Below are positions 33,089-40,529 of a stretch of DNA of 64,000 nt, one piece after another. A program made the translations under genes and the position numbers. Position 1 is the stretch's first letter, and each line of letters begins with the position of its first letter. Origin of the DNA: Jeongeupia wiesaeckerbachi (GTDB lineage: Bacteria > Pseudomonadota > Gammaproteobacteria > Burkholderiales > Chitinibacteraceae); contig NZ_CP136946.1 in NCBI RefSeq assembly GCF_050916355.1, positions 3,720,001 through 3,784,000 on the forward strand. Reading direction: 5' to 3'. The notes under the pieces were generated by a model. It saw nothing but the letters and a program-made list of their open reading frames with translations, ran no database searches and was not told the origin of the DNA.

Positions 33089-34523
33089 GGTGTGCTCCCG
33101 GCGCGGTGGCGCCTATCGTCGGCTGTGCGTCGAGCAGATGGCGCTCGAACGGATTGCCCTGGTTGATCACTTCGTTGGGGACGGACAGCGGCGTGTTCGA
33201 CGGCTGCGCCAGATAGGCGGTGGCAATGATGACCAGCTCGGATTCGCCCTTCTGGAACTTCTTCGACCGCGCCAGCGCGCCCAGAATCGGCATGTCGCCG
33301 AGGCCCGGCAGCTTGTCGGCCTGATGCGTCAGATCGTTGGAAATCAGCCCGGCCAGCGCAAAGCTCTGCCCCGACGCCAGCTCGACCGTGGTGTCGGCAC
33401 GGCGCACGCGGAAGCCCGGCATCGAATAACCCTTGAGCTGGATGCCGTTGGCGTAGTCGGGTTCGCTGACCTCGGGCCGCACATGCAGGCTGATGCGCTG
33501 GTTGGACAGCACCGTCGGCGTAATGCCGAGCACCACGCCGTAGTCCTTGAACTCGATGCCGACGTCGTCGTCCTGCAGCACCGGGAACGGCATCTGGCCG
33601 CCGGCAAGGAAGCTGGCCTTCTCGCCCGACATCACCGTGAGGTTGGGTTCGGCGAGGATGGACACGAGTTTTTCCTCGGCCAGCGCATCGATCACCGCGG
33701 TGATGTCGGTGCCCTTGGCGAGGCCGCCGATGCCCTCGCTCGCCAGCAAGCCGGTCAGGCCCATCGACACCGGTGATGCCGCCAGCGCAAAACCGTTGCC
33801 GTTGATCGTCGCGGCGCGGTTCCACTTCAGGCCCAGCTGCTCCTTGACCGAGCGGCTGACCTCGGCGATGCGGATGCGGATCGTCACCTGATTCGATTCG
33901 GCGATCGTCATCCGGTTGATCACGCGACCGTTGCGGCTGCCCAGCGTACCCGAACCGCCGGTCACGCCCTCGTCCTTGGCCGACTCGCCTTTTTGCGATT
34001 CGGTCGGCGTGCGCACTTCGCCCTTGCCGGTCTCGGTCTTGACGAAGGCATCGAGCAGCGTCACGACCTGCGTCGCCGTCTGCGTATTCGGCACATGGCC
34101 CGACACGGCGACGCCGTTCGGCACCGCGGTCAGATCGAGTTTCAGCGCCGGAAAGTCACGCTTGAGCGCGCCCATCATCGACTGGGTGTCATAGCCGACG
34201 ATGAGGTCGGCCGAATAGATCACCTGGCCCTGGGCGTTGAGCGCGAACAGCGTCGTACTGCCGGCCCGCTTGCCGGCGACGAGGATGCGCTTGGCCGTCG
34301 GCGCCACCATGCTGGCCACGCCGGGATCGGCGACATAGAGCGTGCCGGCGGCTTGCGGCAGCTCGATCAGCTGCGCCTTGCCGATGGTCAGTGCCAGCGG
34401 CGCCGGTGCGCTGACCGCGAGCGGTGCCTGCGCATGGGCCGCACGCGGCGTCTGTGCATTGGCCGCGAGCGGCCATAGCAGCAGGCCGAGCAGCAACCTG
34501 CAGCGGGGTAGTCTGCATTTCAT
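33075..34523 (-). CDS. cpaC: Tad pilus secretin CpaC/RcpA
   Basis: The outer-membrane secretin pore of the Tad system, 482 residues with a signal peptide (LLLGLLLWPLAANAQ). An N-terminal pilus-assembly domain (LTIGKAQLIELPQAAGTLYVADPGVASMV) is followed by a BON-like part and the secretin domain (VSILAEPNLTVMSGEKASFLAGG, EFKDYGVVLGITPTVL, LRVRPEVSE-like LHVRPEVSEPDY). It precedes the CpaD-like lipoprotein and follows CpaB, the standard order. Confidence 0.93.
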   Translation of the reverse strand: MKCRLPRCRLLLGLLLWPLAANAQTPRAAHAQAPLAVSAPAPLALTIGKAQLIELPQAAGTLYVADPGVASMVAPTAKRILVAGKRAGSTTLFALNAQGQVIYSADLIVGYDTQSMMGALKRDFPALKLDLTAVPNGVAVSGHVPNTQTATQVVTLLDAFVKTETGKGEVRTPTESQKGESAKDEGVTGGSGTLGSRNGRVINRMTIAESNQVTIRIRIAEVSRSVKEQLGLKWNRAATINGNGFALAASPVSMGLTGLLASEGIGGLAKGTDITAVIDALAEEKLVSILAEPNLTVMSGEKASFLAGGQMPFPVLQDDDVGIEFKDYGVVLGITPTVLSNQRISLHVRPEVSEPDYANGIQLKGYSMPGFRVRRADTTVELASGQSFALAGLISNDLTHQADKLPGLGDMPILGALARSKKFQKGESELVIIATAYLAQPSNTPLSVPNEVINQGNPFERHLLDAQPTIGATAPGAHHAAP

Positions 34524-34588
34524 GGGGGAACTCCGAATGGGGGTACGGGCATGGCCCGCAGCGGTGGCGGCGCTGGGCCGCCGGAGGA

Positions 34589-35419
34589 TCAGCGCGTTTC
34601 GTTGCCGTACAGCATCACCGGCCCGGACGGCGCCGCAGGCCCGGTGACGATCTCGGCCGTGGGCGCGGCGGCCGGCATCAGCTCGCCCGCCAGCGTGACC
34701 TTGGTGTTGTCCGGCTCGGCGCCGTCGTTGAGGCTGCGCAGGCTGAGCGACAGCTCGCCCAGACCGCGGGCCAGGCTGAGCATCTGCGCGGCCTTGGGGC
34801 TGACTTCCAGCGTCGCTGTGCCTTCGTCGGGTTCACCGGCGCTGGCGACTTCGCTGGCGCTGCGCCCCTCGACGCGGCGGTTGATTGCAATCACCCGCGC
34901 ATTGGCGACCAGGGTGCTCGCCTGATATTGCGGTGCGGCGCCATACAGCCGGCTGTCGCGATTGCTCGCGAGAATCACGTCGACGCGGTTGCCCGGCTGG
35001 ATCAGCCCGGCGCTGCCGCTGACGGCGTCGATCGGCACGGTGATCGCCCGCATGCCCGGCTGCAGCACTGCGGCGAGGAAGGCCGCATCGCCGGCGCGCA
35101 ACAGCGCCTGCGCCGTCAGCGCATCACCGGCACGCAGCGATGTACGCACCAGACGGCCGACGACTTCATCCTCGCGATCGACCCCGCGACGGAAATAGCG
35201 CGCCGCGTCCTCGGGCTTGCCTTGCCACTCGCGCCAGGCCAGATGGCCGGGCTCGATAAAGGCACCGGGCTCGAGCGCGCCGGTCGCCACCAGCACCTGC
35301 GGGCGGGCAACGGCTTTCGCCGGCTTGACCTCCGGGACCCGGCCACGCTGCAGCATCACGAACACCAGCAGCGCCAGCGACAATGCGCCGGCGATATACA
35401 TCACTTGTTTGGATTTCAT
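34589..35419 (-). CDS. cpaB: Flp pilus assembly protein CpaB/RcpC
   Basis: A 276-residue protein with an N-terminal membrane anchor (YIAGALSLALLVFVMLQRG) and an SAF domain (ATGALEPGAFIEPGHLAWREW, about 45-110), followed by the CpaB core (QPGMRAITVPIDAVSGSAGLIQPGNRVDVILAS). It works with the secretin in the periplasm. The start at 35419 is favoured by the family N-terminus MKSKQ; the frame begins 20 codons earlier inside the prepilin peptidase gene. Confidence 0.9.
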   Translation of the reverse strand: MKSKQVMYIAGALSLALLVFVMLQRGRVPEVKPAKAVARPQVLVATGALEPGAFIEPGHLAWREWQGKPEDAARYFRRGVDREDEVVGRLVRTSLRAGDALTAQALLRAGDAAFLAAVLQPGMRAITVPIDAVSGSAGLIQPGNRVDVILASNRDSRLYGAAPQYQASTLVANARVIAINRRVEGRSASEVASAGEPDEGTATLEVSPKAAQMLSLARGLGELSLSLRSLNDGAEPDNTKVTLAGELMPAAAPTAEIVTGPAAPSGPVMLYGNETR

Positions 35420-35444
35420 CGAAAGAGAACACCTTGCGGCGGCA

Positions 35445-35822
35445 TCAGCCGCCCAGAATCGAAACCAGTCCCGCCGCACCGATCAGCGCCGTACCGTAAG
35501 GGACGGTACGCCGCCCTTGCCACAGCATCAGCAGGGTCAGCGCCAAGCCCAGCACCGCACTCGCCAGCGCAAACAGCCCCAGCTGGCCCGGCAACCACAG
35601 CGCCAGCGCAGCCAGCAGCTTGACGTCGCCGCCACCGCAAACGCGCAGCGCGAACAGCGGCAAGCCGACCAGCAGCGCACCCAGAAAACCCGTCCACGCC
35701 GGCGACCAGCCCGGGTCGAGCACGCCGTAAAGCAGCGCCAGCCCGGCCAGCGCCAGTACCTCGCGGTTGTACAGGCGCCGGCGTGTCCAGTCGGTCCACG
35801 CCAGCCGCGCCGCGCACAGCAC
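35445..35822 (-). CDS. cpaA: Prepilin peptidase TadV/CpaA (A24 family)
   Basis: Cleaves and methylates Flp prepilin and the TadE/F pseudopilins. The two catalytic aspartates are seen in WTDWTRRRLYN (about D11) and GGGDVKLLAAL (about D70), the pattern of A24 aspartic proteases, among four hydrophobic helices. The GTG at 35822 lies inside a hydrophobic run that continues upstream in frame (ALCLALAV), so the first helix would be cut short; no ATG, GTG or TTG is available upstream, and an unusual start such as CTG or ATA near 35834-35845, close to the flp stop, is possible. Confidence 0.85.
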   Translation of the reverse strand: MLCAARLAWTDWTRRRLYNREVLALAGLALLYGVLDPGWSPAWTGFLGALLVGLPLFALRVCGGGDVKLLAALALWLPGQLGLFALASAVLGLALTLLMLWQGRRTVPYGTALIGAAGLVSILGG

Positions 35823-35845
35823 CGCAAGTGCGAGGCACAGCGCGC

Positions 35846-36043
35846 TTATTGCTTCGCCCCGCCCGATTGCGGCATGGTGTTGACGATGTTCTGGAAGATC
35901 TGGTTGATCGACTTGGTGAAGGCGCCGTCACTCGACACCAGCGCCCCGATGGCGACCGCCAGGCCGGCGGCAAGGATGCCGTATTCGATCGAAGTCACAC
36001 CGCGCTCGTCGCGGGCAAGGCGACGGAGAAATTGCACACACAT
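35846..36043 (-). CDS. flp: Flp-family type IVb pilin
   Basis: The structural pilin of the Tad system, 65 residues. A basic leader (MCVQFLRRLARDERG) precedes the cleavage site G|VTSIEYGILAAG, with glutamate at position 5 of the mature pilin and the usual following tyrosine, then a single hydrophobic helix and a short tail. It is the first gene of the cluster. The pilus probably supports surface attachment. A perfect inverted repeat about 180 bases upstream may take part in its control. Confidence 0.93.
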   Translation of the reverse strand: MCVQFLRRLARDERGVTSIEYGILAAGLAVAIGALVSSDGAFTKSINQIFQNIVNTMPQSGGAKQ

Positions 36044-36223
36044 GGGTTCGGATTCCGCTTGAGAGAATGGATCTGAGCTCTAAATCGAGCTGAGAATCAT
36101 TTTCATCTGTGATTAATTCCATCGTCATCCAGCACAATTCACAAAGCCAGCCGGTGGAACTTTTCCAGCAGCCTGAAGACAGCGTCATATCTCGCCAATG
36201 CACCAGAATCGATCAGATGCATC

Positions 36224-36251
36224 CGTCAGCAATTTTCGATATTTGCTGACG
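36224..36251. promoter_or_regulatory. Inverted repeat upstream of flp
   Basis: Perfect 9-base arms CGTCAGCAA and TTGCTGACG separated by ten bases (TTTTCGATAT), about 180 bases upstream of the flp start. It could be an operator for the tad operon or, on the other strand, a weak terminator. Confidence 0.35.
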
Positions 36252-36830
36252 CAGGATTAATGAAATAAGCCACTGCGCAGACAGAAAGCACGGAAGGTGC
36301 TTCCGGGTTTAGGGCGGCTCACGAAACCCGCTGAATCCGGTGCCGACAAGGCGAGCGAAACGTCGCAACGGGATTCCCTTCGTTCACCACTGCGCAAGGC
36401 GTACGGCCAGCAAATGCAAAACAGCCAGTCGAGCTGGTGCTCGCCTCGCTCATCACCACAGCGTGCTCGTCATTGCTCGCAATTCGAGCACCACAGTGCT
36501 GAAACGAAAGGACGCCATCCACGTCGCCCCCCTCCCTCTGTCGTCACGGCAAGGCGACAGGCTTTCGACGGGGAGCAGATGGCCACGCTGTTTCGAGGCA
36601 AAATCCTTCTTGATGATCGGCACCATGGTCAGCAGTCGACCTGACTATTCATTCGCAAAAATTTCTTCAAAATTGCATACGTGGTAGCATTTTCGGCCGT
36701 TGCTGCTATTTGGCACCTTCGAGTGCCCACAGTACGCAACACGCACGCCGGTGACGACAATGCACACCGCCCTGTCTTGAGTGCCACCTGCGCTGCACCG
36801 ATGAAACCTGCGAATGATTTGCGCAGGCCT
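36252..36830. other. Spacer between the tad cluster and the prophage, no gene recognised
   Basis: About 580 bases without a convincing gene. A 67-codon minus-strand frame at 36319-36522 has no clear start signal and no recognised family. The segment 36455-36500 carries nested short repeats (GTGCTCG/CGAGCAC and two copies of CACCACAG). Composition is AT-richer towards 36650-36720. The prophage left end should be near the 3' end of this stretch, but the exact junction cannot be placed. Confidence 0.4.
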
Positions 36831-36838
36831 TCTGATGG

Positions 36839-36881
36839 GGTGCGAGATAAATCCCAGTACAGGGGTGAGATAAATATGGGA
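36839..36881. repeat. Direct repeat near the prophage left end, candidate transposase sites
   Basis: GGTGCGAGATAAATCCCA (36839-36856) and GGTGAGATAAATATGGGA (36864-36881) share the core GAGATAAAT, spaced 24 bases apart. A weaker related GAGATAA occurs at 36973-36979 inside the first prophage gene. Mu-type phages carry repeated transposase-binding sites at their ends, so these may be left-end sites. The matching right end is outside the window. Confidence 0.4.
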
Positions 36882-36948
36882 AGCGCTGGGACTCACTGGT
36901 AAAGGATGGAATCCTTCGTGCAAAGAGTTTGCAGCCAGTGAAACCCAG

Positions 36949-37287
36949 TCAACCTCCAGACAGAACCCAGTTGAGATAACGTTTTGCCACCTGAACTGCA
37001 TCATCTGGGTTGGTGATGGCCGCTGATTCAAGGCACCTCATTCGCAACTCGACCAGCGCCTGACTATCGACTGCGCTACGAAAGAACTCATCAGCGATGC
37101 TTTCCATCTTGTTGGTCTTCAACTCTTGGCCAAAGCGATGCAAAGAGGACTTCGATACGGTGTAGCCCTCATCTCGCAACCACTCGGATAGAAATACATA
37201 GTTGCCGTAGCCATTCTCTATAATCTTCTGTGCCAAGGTCTGCCTTAGATGTGCTGGCAACGTATAGATAACGGCAGTTCGCCCCAT
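36949..37287 (-). CDS. DUF3486/gp27-like protein at the end of the early operon
   Basis: A 112-residue protein. Residues of about 10-55 (LPAHLRQTLAQKI...GYTVSKSSLHRFGQ) match the N-terminus of the small-terminase-type DUF3486 protein encoded at 52802-53347 (LPEDVRRWLERAL...GYAISKSAIHRYGQ), but the long C-terminal helices of that protein are absent. The conserved part looks like a helix-turn-helix. It is the last gene of the minus-strand operon, three bases after the Mor-family gene. As an early gene it may bind phage DNA for regulation; packaging is not expected. Confidence 0.75.
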   Translation of the reverse strand: MGRTAVIYTLPAHLRQTLAQKIIENGYGNYVFLSEWLRDEGYTVSKSSLHRFGQELKTNKMESIADEFFRSAVDSQALVELRMRCLESAAITNPDDAVQVAKRYLNWVLSGG

Positions 37288-37290
37288 CCC

Positions 37291-37662
37291 TCAATCCTCG
37301 TCCTCTTCGTTCTCAAACAACCCGCCTTGGCGTCGTGCCATTTCCTCCGCACGAACAGCTTTGATGATCTTGTACACCCACTGCAGCGACACGCCGAACT
37401 CTCGGGCCAAATCACTCTGGTTGGTGCCATTGAACTTGTCATAGATGCTGCGATCGCGCTGGGACAGCTTATACGACAGACCCATCGGGAAGTAGATGTT
37501 CTGTCCGCCCCAATGACCCGCCATACGATCCGCGACCTCGCGGCCGAGCTGCTCAGCTCGTGCACCCTCGACGCCAGCCAACTCGACCAGCGCCGCGGCG
37601 GTATGCAGGGCCAAATCGACCAGCAGCTCCGGCCCCTTGCTCCTCATCTCGTTGCCTTTCAT
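37291..37662 (-). CDS. Mor-family transcription activator
   Basis: A 123-residue protein of the Mor/C family, which activates middle or late transcription in Mu. It has a dimerisation region (AEQLGREVADRMAGHWGGQNIYFPMG) followed by a helix-turn-helix (NQSDLAREFGVSLQWVYKIIKAVR). The ATG at 37662 overlaps the GemA gene end by four bases and has GGGAGG eight bases upstream. It is the most likely activator for the late promoters of the plus strand. Confidence 0.9.
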   Translation of the reverse strand: MKGNEMRSKGPELLVDLALHTAAALVELAGVEGARAEQLGREVADRMAGHWGGQNIYFPMGLSYKLSQRDRSIYDKFNGTNQSDLAREFGVSLQWVYKIIKAVRAEEMARRQGGLFENEEDED

Positions 37663-38255
37663 GCGCAAGCCTCCCTGTGTGCTTGTTTGCGTTCATCCAG
37701 CCACTGTTTCACCGCGGCCAGGTTTGCCTTGGAGCGATCCGGCAAGCCGGTCACCTTGGCGCACAGCTTTGATACCGCCTCGAGCTGCTCGTACTGCAGT
37801 CCGCCAAAGCCGCAACGCTCGGCGATCGCCAGCGCATCGCGATCGCGCCACTTCTTCAGGCTCTCGATCATGGCCAGCGTCTGCTCACCGTTGAGCCACT
37901 GCAGCGCGTCGACGCGAGTGATGCGCTTGCAATAGGCCGCCAGCGCTGCCTCAGACGGATTGCCCACATAGCCGAGCTGGTGCAGCTCCAGCCAGAGGCC
38001 GCGCATCATGCGCGACTGGGCGTCTTCGGCCAGCGGCCGGCTTTGCGGTTTCTTCGGCTTCACCTTGAAGCCTTTTTTCTTCAGCGCCCCGACAACGCGG
38101 TCGAGCTGCGACTCGCTCAGGTTGCTGGTTGAACTGAGGCCGGTCTCGTTCTTCAGCATCAACCGATAGGTCTCGTCGTCCATCGACAAATCGCGCTTGG
38201 CGACATGGATCAGCCGGATCAGGCGCTGACGGTTGCTGTACTTTTCTTGTGTCAT
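37659..38255 (-). CDS. GemA / Mu gp16-family regulatory protein
   Basis: A 198-residue protein of the Mu gp16/GemA family (DUF1018): QRLIRLIHVAKRDLSMDDETYRLMLKNETGLSSTSNLSESQLDRVVGALKKKGFK is the family hallmark, and the C-terminal half has the typical MMRGLWLELHQLGYVGNPSEAALAAYCKR. In Mu, GemA affects host gene expression and DNA supercoiling. It overlaps the Mor-family gene by four bases. Confidence 0.92.
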   Translation of the reverse strand: MTQEKYSNRQRLIRLIHVAKRDLSMDDETYRLMLKNETGLSSTSNLSESQLDRVVGALKKKGFKVKPKKPQSRPLAEDAQSRMMRGLWLELHQLGYVGNPSEAALAAYCKRITRVDALQWLNGEQTLAMIESLKKWRDRDALAIAERCGFGGLQYEQLEAVSKLCAKVTGLPDRSKANLAAVKQWLDERKQAHREACA

Positions 38256-38320
38256 CGTGGGCTGCTCATCAGTACCGGACCACCACGCCCGGCAGACCGC
38301 CTTACGGCGGTTTCGCAGAA

Positions 38321-38608
38321 CTACGCCAGCGCGTCTTTCAGCACCTTGGCCGGAGTGAACTTGAGCGCCGATTTGGCCGGAATCTCGATCGACTCGCCGG
38401 TGCTTGGATTGCGCCCCATGCGGGCGTTGCGATGCTTCACGGCCAGCTTGCCCAGCTCAGGCAGCACGACTTCGCCACCGCCTTTGAGCGTCGCAGTTGA
38501 CACGTCACCAAGCGCCTTGAGCGTGACTTCAACGGCTTTTTTGCTCAGGCCGGGGCATTCGAGTTCGGCAATACGGTGGATCGCTTCCAGCAGTTCTTTC
38601 TTGGTCAT
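38321..38608 (-). CDS. Phage-encoded HU/IHF-family DNA-binding protein
   Basis: A 95-residue histone-like protein. TKKELLEAIHRIAELECPGLSKKAVEVTLKALGDV forms the dimer base, and the DNA-binding arm has NARMGRNPSTGESIEIPAKSALKFTPAKVLKDAL. Such proteins help bend DNA during Mu-type transpososome assembly. The start overlaps the stop of the preceding gene by four bases. Confidence 0.93.
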   Translation of the reverse strand: MTKKELLEAIHRIAELECPGLSKKAVEVTLKALGDVSTATLKGGGEVVLPELGKLAVKHRNARMGRNPSTGESIEIPAKSALKFTPAKVLKDALA

Positions 38609-38787
38609 GCGATTTCTCCTTGGTGGTTGGGTCGGGATTGCTTGGGTTCGTTATCGGGTCGGCTCAGGATGCTCATCGCGAGCAGTTGAGCCGGTGTAGG
38701 CAAGTGCGCCAGCGGTGGCTTGAAATTGCTGTACACGCTGATGCCACCAGAAGGCGTGTCTTCAATGACGACGGTGATCAGTGCCAT
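38605..38787 (-). CDS. Small phage protein, function unknown
   Basis: A 60-residue protein beginning MALITVVIEDTPSGGISVYSNFKPP, a short beta-rich start seen in some Mu-like phages, followed by a polar, charged tail. AGGTGCC lies near the chosen ATG at 38787. It overlaps the HU gene by four bases. Confidence 0.7.
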   Translation of the reverse strand: MALITVVIEDTPSGGISVYSNFKPPLAHLPTPAQLLAMSILSRPDNEPKQSRPNHQGEIA

Positions 38788-38800
38788 GGCACCTCCGGTT

Positions 38801-39007
38801 TCAGCCCGCGCGGCTTTTTGCATCGCGCATCATTTGGGTCATGTCGTGGGCATAAGGGCCAGAGATCAAGGCGATGGCAACGGTACGACCGTTCTTCAGC
38901 TCCATCTCCACCATCTCAAGCTGATTTCCTTCGGCCTCCTCGGCCTCTTTGAACAGGTCCACGACGGTGGTCATGCCCCACTCAAACAGATTGGTCAGCT
39001 TGGCCAT
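38801..39007 (-). CDS. Small phage protein, function unknown
   Basis: A 68-residue protein (MAKLTNLFEWGMTTVVDLF then alternating acidic and basic stretches, ending DMTQMMRDAKSRAG). The ATG at 39007 lies two bases before the end of the DUF3164 gene, fitting a tightly packed operon. The frame remains open over the DUF3164 gene but that part is only a shadow. No family is recognised. Confidence 0.7.
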   Translation of the reverse strand: MAKLTNLFEWGMTTVVDLFKEAEEAEGNQLEMVEMELKNGRTVAIALISGPYAHDMTQMMRDAKSRAG

Positions 39008-39008
39008 C

Positions 39009-39620
39009 TCACACCCCCGCCAAATCAAGCCGGACGGCTTCGAACTTGCCGGTGCCAGCATTGCGACGCTCAATCCGCACGTAGGCTTTCGAGCACTGGA
39101 CGCGCAACGAGTCGGACAGCGCCCGCATGGCGCGCTGCCACTTTTCATCGACGATATCGAGGCGTCGCAGACCCAGCACGCGGCCTGTCGAGATGTTGCC
39201 AGCCTTGTCGGTCTGGAACGCATCGGCAATCAGCGCCTTCACTTCCGGCCGGGCGTCCTCGGTCCATTGGTGCACGCACTCGTCGATCAGTGTTTTGGCC
39301 GCGAGCAACCCTTCGTCGAAGGCCAGCGTATCGCTGATGGCGCGCACCACGCGGGTATTGCCATCGAAACTGGTCAGCGCCACGTTGCCTTTCTCGCCGC
39401 CCACGTCGGCGCCGTATCGCTCGGCCGACATCGCGACGAATGCCTCGATGTCCGCAAACAACTCGGCTTTGAAGCGAGCCAGCTCATCCTGGATCGCCAT
39501 CGCCTTGGCGTAGGTCTCGGCGACGAACTCGTCTCGCGACAAATCGATCGGCTTGATGATGTCGACCGGCACCAGACGGCCTTTGCCATCCTTCATGTAT
39601 CCCTCGGGGATCGCGTTCAT
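39009..39620 (-). CDS. DUF3164-family phage protein
   Basis: A 203-residue protein (IPEGYMKDGKGRLVPVDIIKPIDLSRDEFV, ...YGADVGGEKGNVALTSFDG, ...QRAMRALSDSLRVQCSKAYVRI). This pattern is characteristic of DUF3164, found in the early operon of many Mu-like phages between the MuB-like and HU/GemA genes. Its biochemical function is not known. It overlaps the upstream gene by four bases. Confidence 0.88.
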   Translation of the reverse strand: MNAIPEGYMKDGKGRLVPVDIIKPIDLSRDEFVAETYAKAMAIQDELARFKAELFADIEAFVAMSAERYGADVGGEKGNVALTSFDGNTRVVRAISDTLAFDEGLLAAKTLIDECVHQWTEDARPEVKALIADAFQTDKAGNISTGRVLGLRRLDIVDEKWQRAMRALSDSLRVQCSKAYVRIERRNAGTGKFEAVRLDLAGV

Positions 39621-39934
39621 TGCGTGTTCCTCAATCCAATCTGTTGTTTCAATTTCGCCAGCGCAGTCCTGTTCTTCTGCAGGCGCTCTGGCGTGAAAAA
39701 TTTGTCGTTGCCCGGCTCCGCCTTGGCAGACCTCGGTGGCTCGGGCACCGGCGTTTCAAGCGGGCGAGATACTCGCTGCTCCGGCCTGCCGGCCTGTGCC
39801 GCCTGGTAGTCGTCCCACACCGCCCGGCGTGCCTTCTGTCGATCCATGCCAGCACGCACCAGGCGCTCCGCTTCGTCGGCCAACTGTTGCTTCGTCTCCG
39901 TATCCAGTTCGATCGCCACATGCGTCCCAGTCAT
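39617..39934 (-). CDS. Phage protein, function unknown
   Basis: A 105-residue charged protein, largely helical (ETKQQLADEAERLVRAGMDRQKARRAVWDDYQAAQ) with a proline-rich linker and a C-terminal basic helix (LQKNRTALAKLKQQIGL). No domain recognised. It overlaps both neighbours by four bases. Confidence 0.75.
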   Translation of the reverse strand: MTGTHVAIELDTETKQQLADEAERLVRAGMDRQKARRAVWDDYQAAQAGRPEQRVSRPLETPVPEPPRSAKAEPGNDKFFTPERLQKNRTALAKLKQQIGLRNTQ

Positions 39935-40230
39935 ACTGCGTGCACCTGCTCGCGTTGCTCCTGGTAGGTCACGCGCACCTGGTCGATGGTCAGGTGCACG
40001 GTGTCGACCTCCGGCGTGCGTGCAATCCAGAGCGATTTCGCTGCCCGGCGTGCCGCGCCTGCAGTAGCCGGGTCGACGTGAATCGTCAGGTGGCGATCAA
40101 ACTCGATGCGCAGCACGCGGACGCCCAAGGTGCGCAGCTTGCGGATGACGCGGTTTTGCAGGTTCAGGCGGGTCTGCGTCGTCGGCGTCAGTACGCGAGG
40201 CAGCCAGTGGATCGTCGTTGCGTTCAGCAT
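39931..40230 (-). CDS. Phage protein, function unknown
   Basis: A 99-residue, strongly basic protein (NRVIRKLRTLGVRVLRIEFDRHLTIHV) with a likely alpha-beta fold. No family recognised. It overlaps its upstream neighbour by seven bases and its downstream one by four, which supports a real gene in the operon. Confidence 0.75.
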   Translation of the reverse strand: MLNATTIHWLPRVLTPTTQTRLNLQNRVIRKLRTLGVRVLRIEFDRHLTIHVDPATAGAARRAAKSLWIARTPEVDTVHLTIDQVRVTYQEQREQVHAV

Positions 40231-40526
40231 GGATTCACCTCCGATTCGTACCAGCAGACCGGGCAGCCGTTGATTTCGACCTGCATGCGCACGCGCGGGC
40301 CGCAGTCGTCGTGGACACGCTCGCTGACCTCGGCACTAAATCGGCGCTTGAGCTGCTCGATCCTGGGCGTGGTCTTGATCAGCACATAGGGCTGCACACT
40401 CTGTGATGCGTTTTGCAGTACCGGCAGGAAGCCGTGTGCGATCAGCCAGTCGATCGCAGCGAGGCAGCGCTCGGTGTCGTCGCGCAAGCGCTTGGCCTGC
40501 ACCAGGGCGTGTTCATACAGGCCCAT
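40224..40526 (-). CDS. Phage protein, function unknown
   Basis: A 100-residue protein (YEHALVQAKRLRDDTERCLAAIDWLIAHGFLPVLQNA) with a cysteine-containing C-terminus (INGCPVCWYESE). A zinc site is possible but not shown. It lies three bases after the MuB-like gene. Confidence 0.75.
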   Translation of the reverse strand: MGLYEHALVQAKRLRDDTERCLAAIDWLIAHGFLPVLQNASQSVQPYVLIKTTPRIEQLKRRFSAEVSERVHDDCGPRVRMQVEINGCPVCWYESEVNPC

Positions 40527-40529
40527 CGC

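Noticed and set aside
36455..36500. Short nested repeats suggestive of a CRISPR or phage array
   Set aside because: Only two partial copies with no regular spacing; not a CRISPR array.
36319..36522. 67-codon minus-strand frame in the spacer before the prophage
   Set aside because: No ribosome binding site and no recognised family; the region also has nested short repeats. It may be a remnant, but I cannot support it.
36645..37031. 128-codon minus-strand frame overlapping the DUF3486-like gene
   Set aside because: Its N-terminal part is an alternate frame of the DUF3486-like gene and the rest is non-coding in character.
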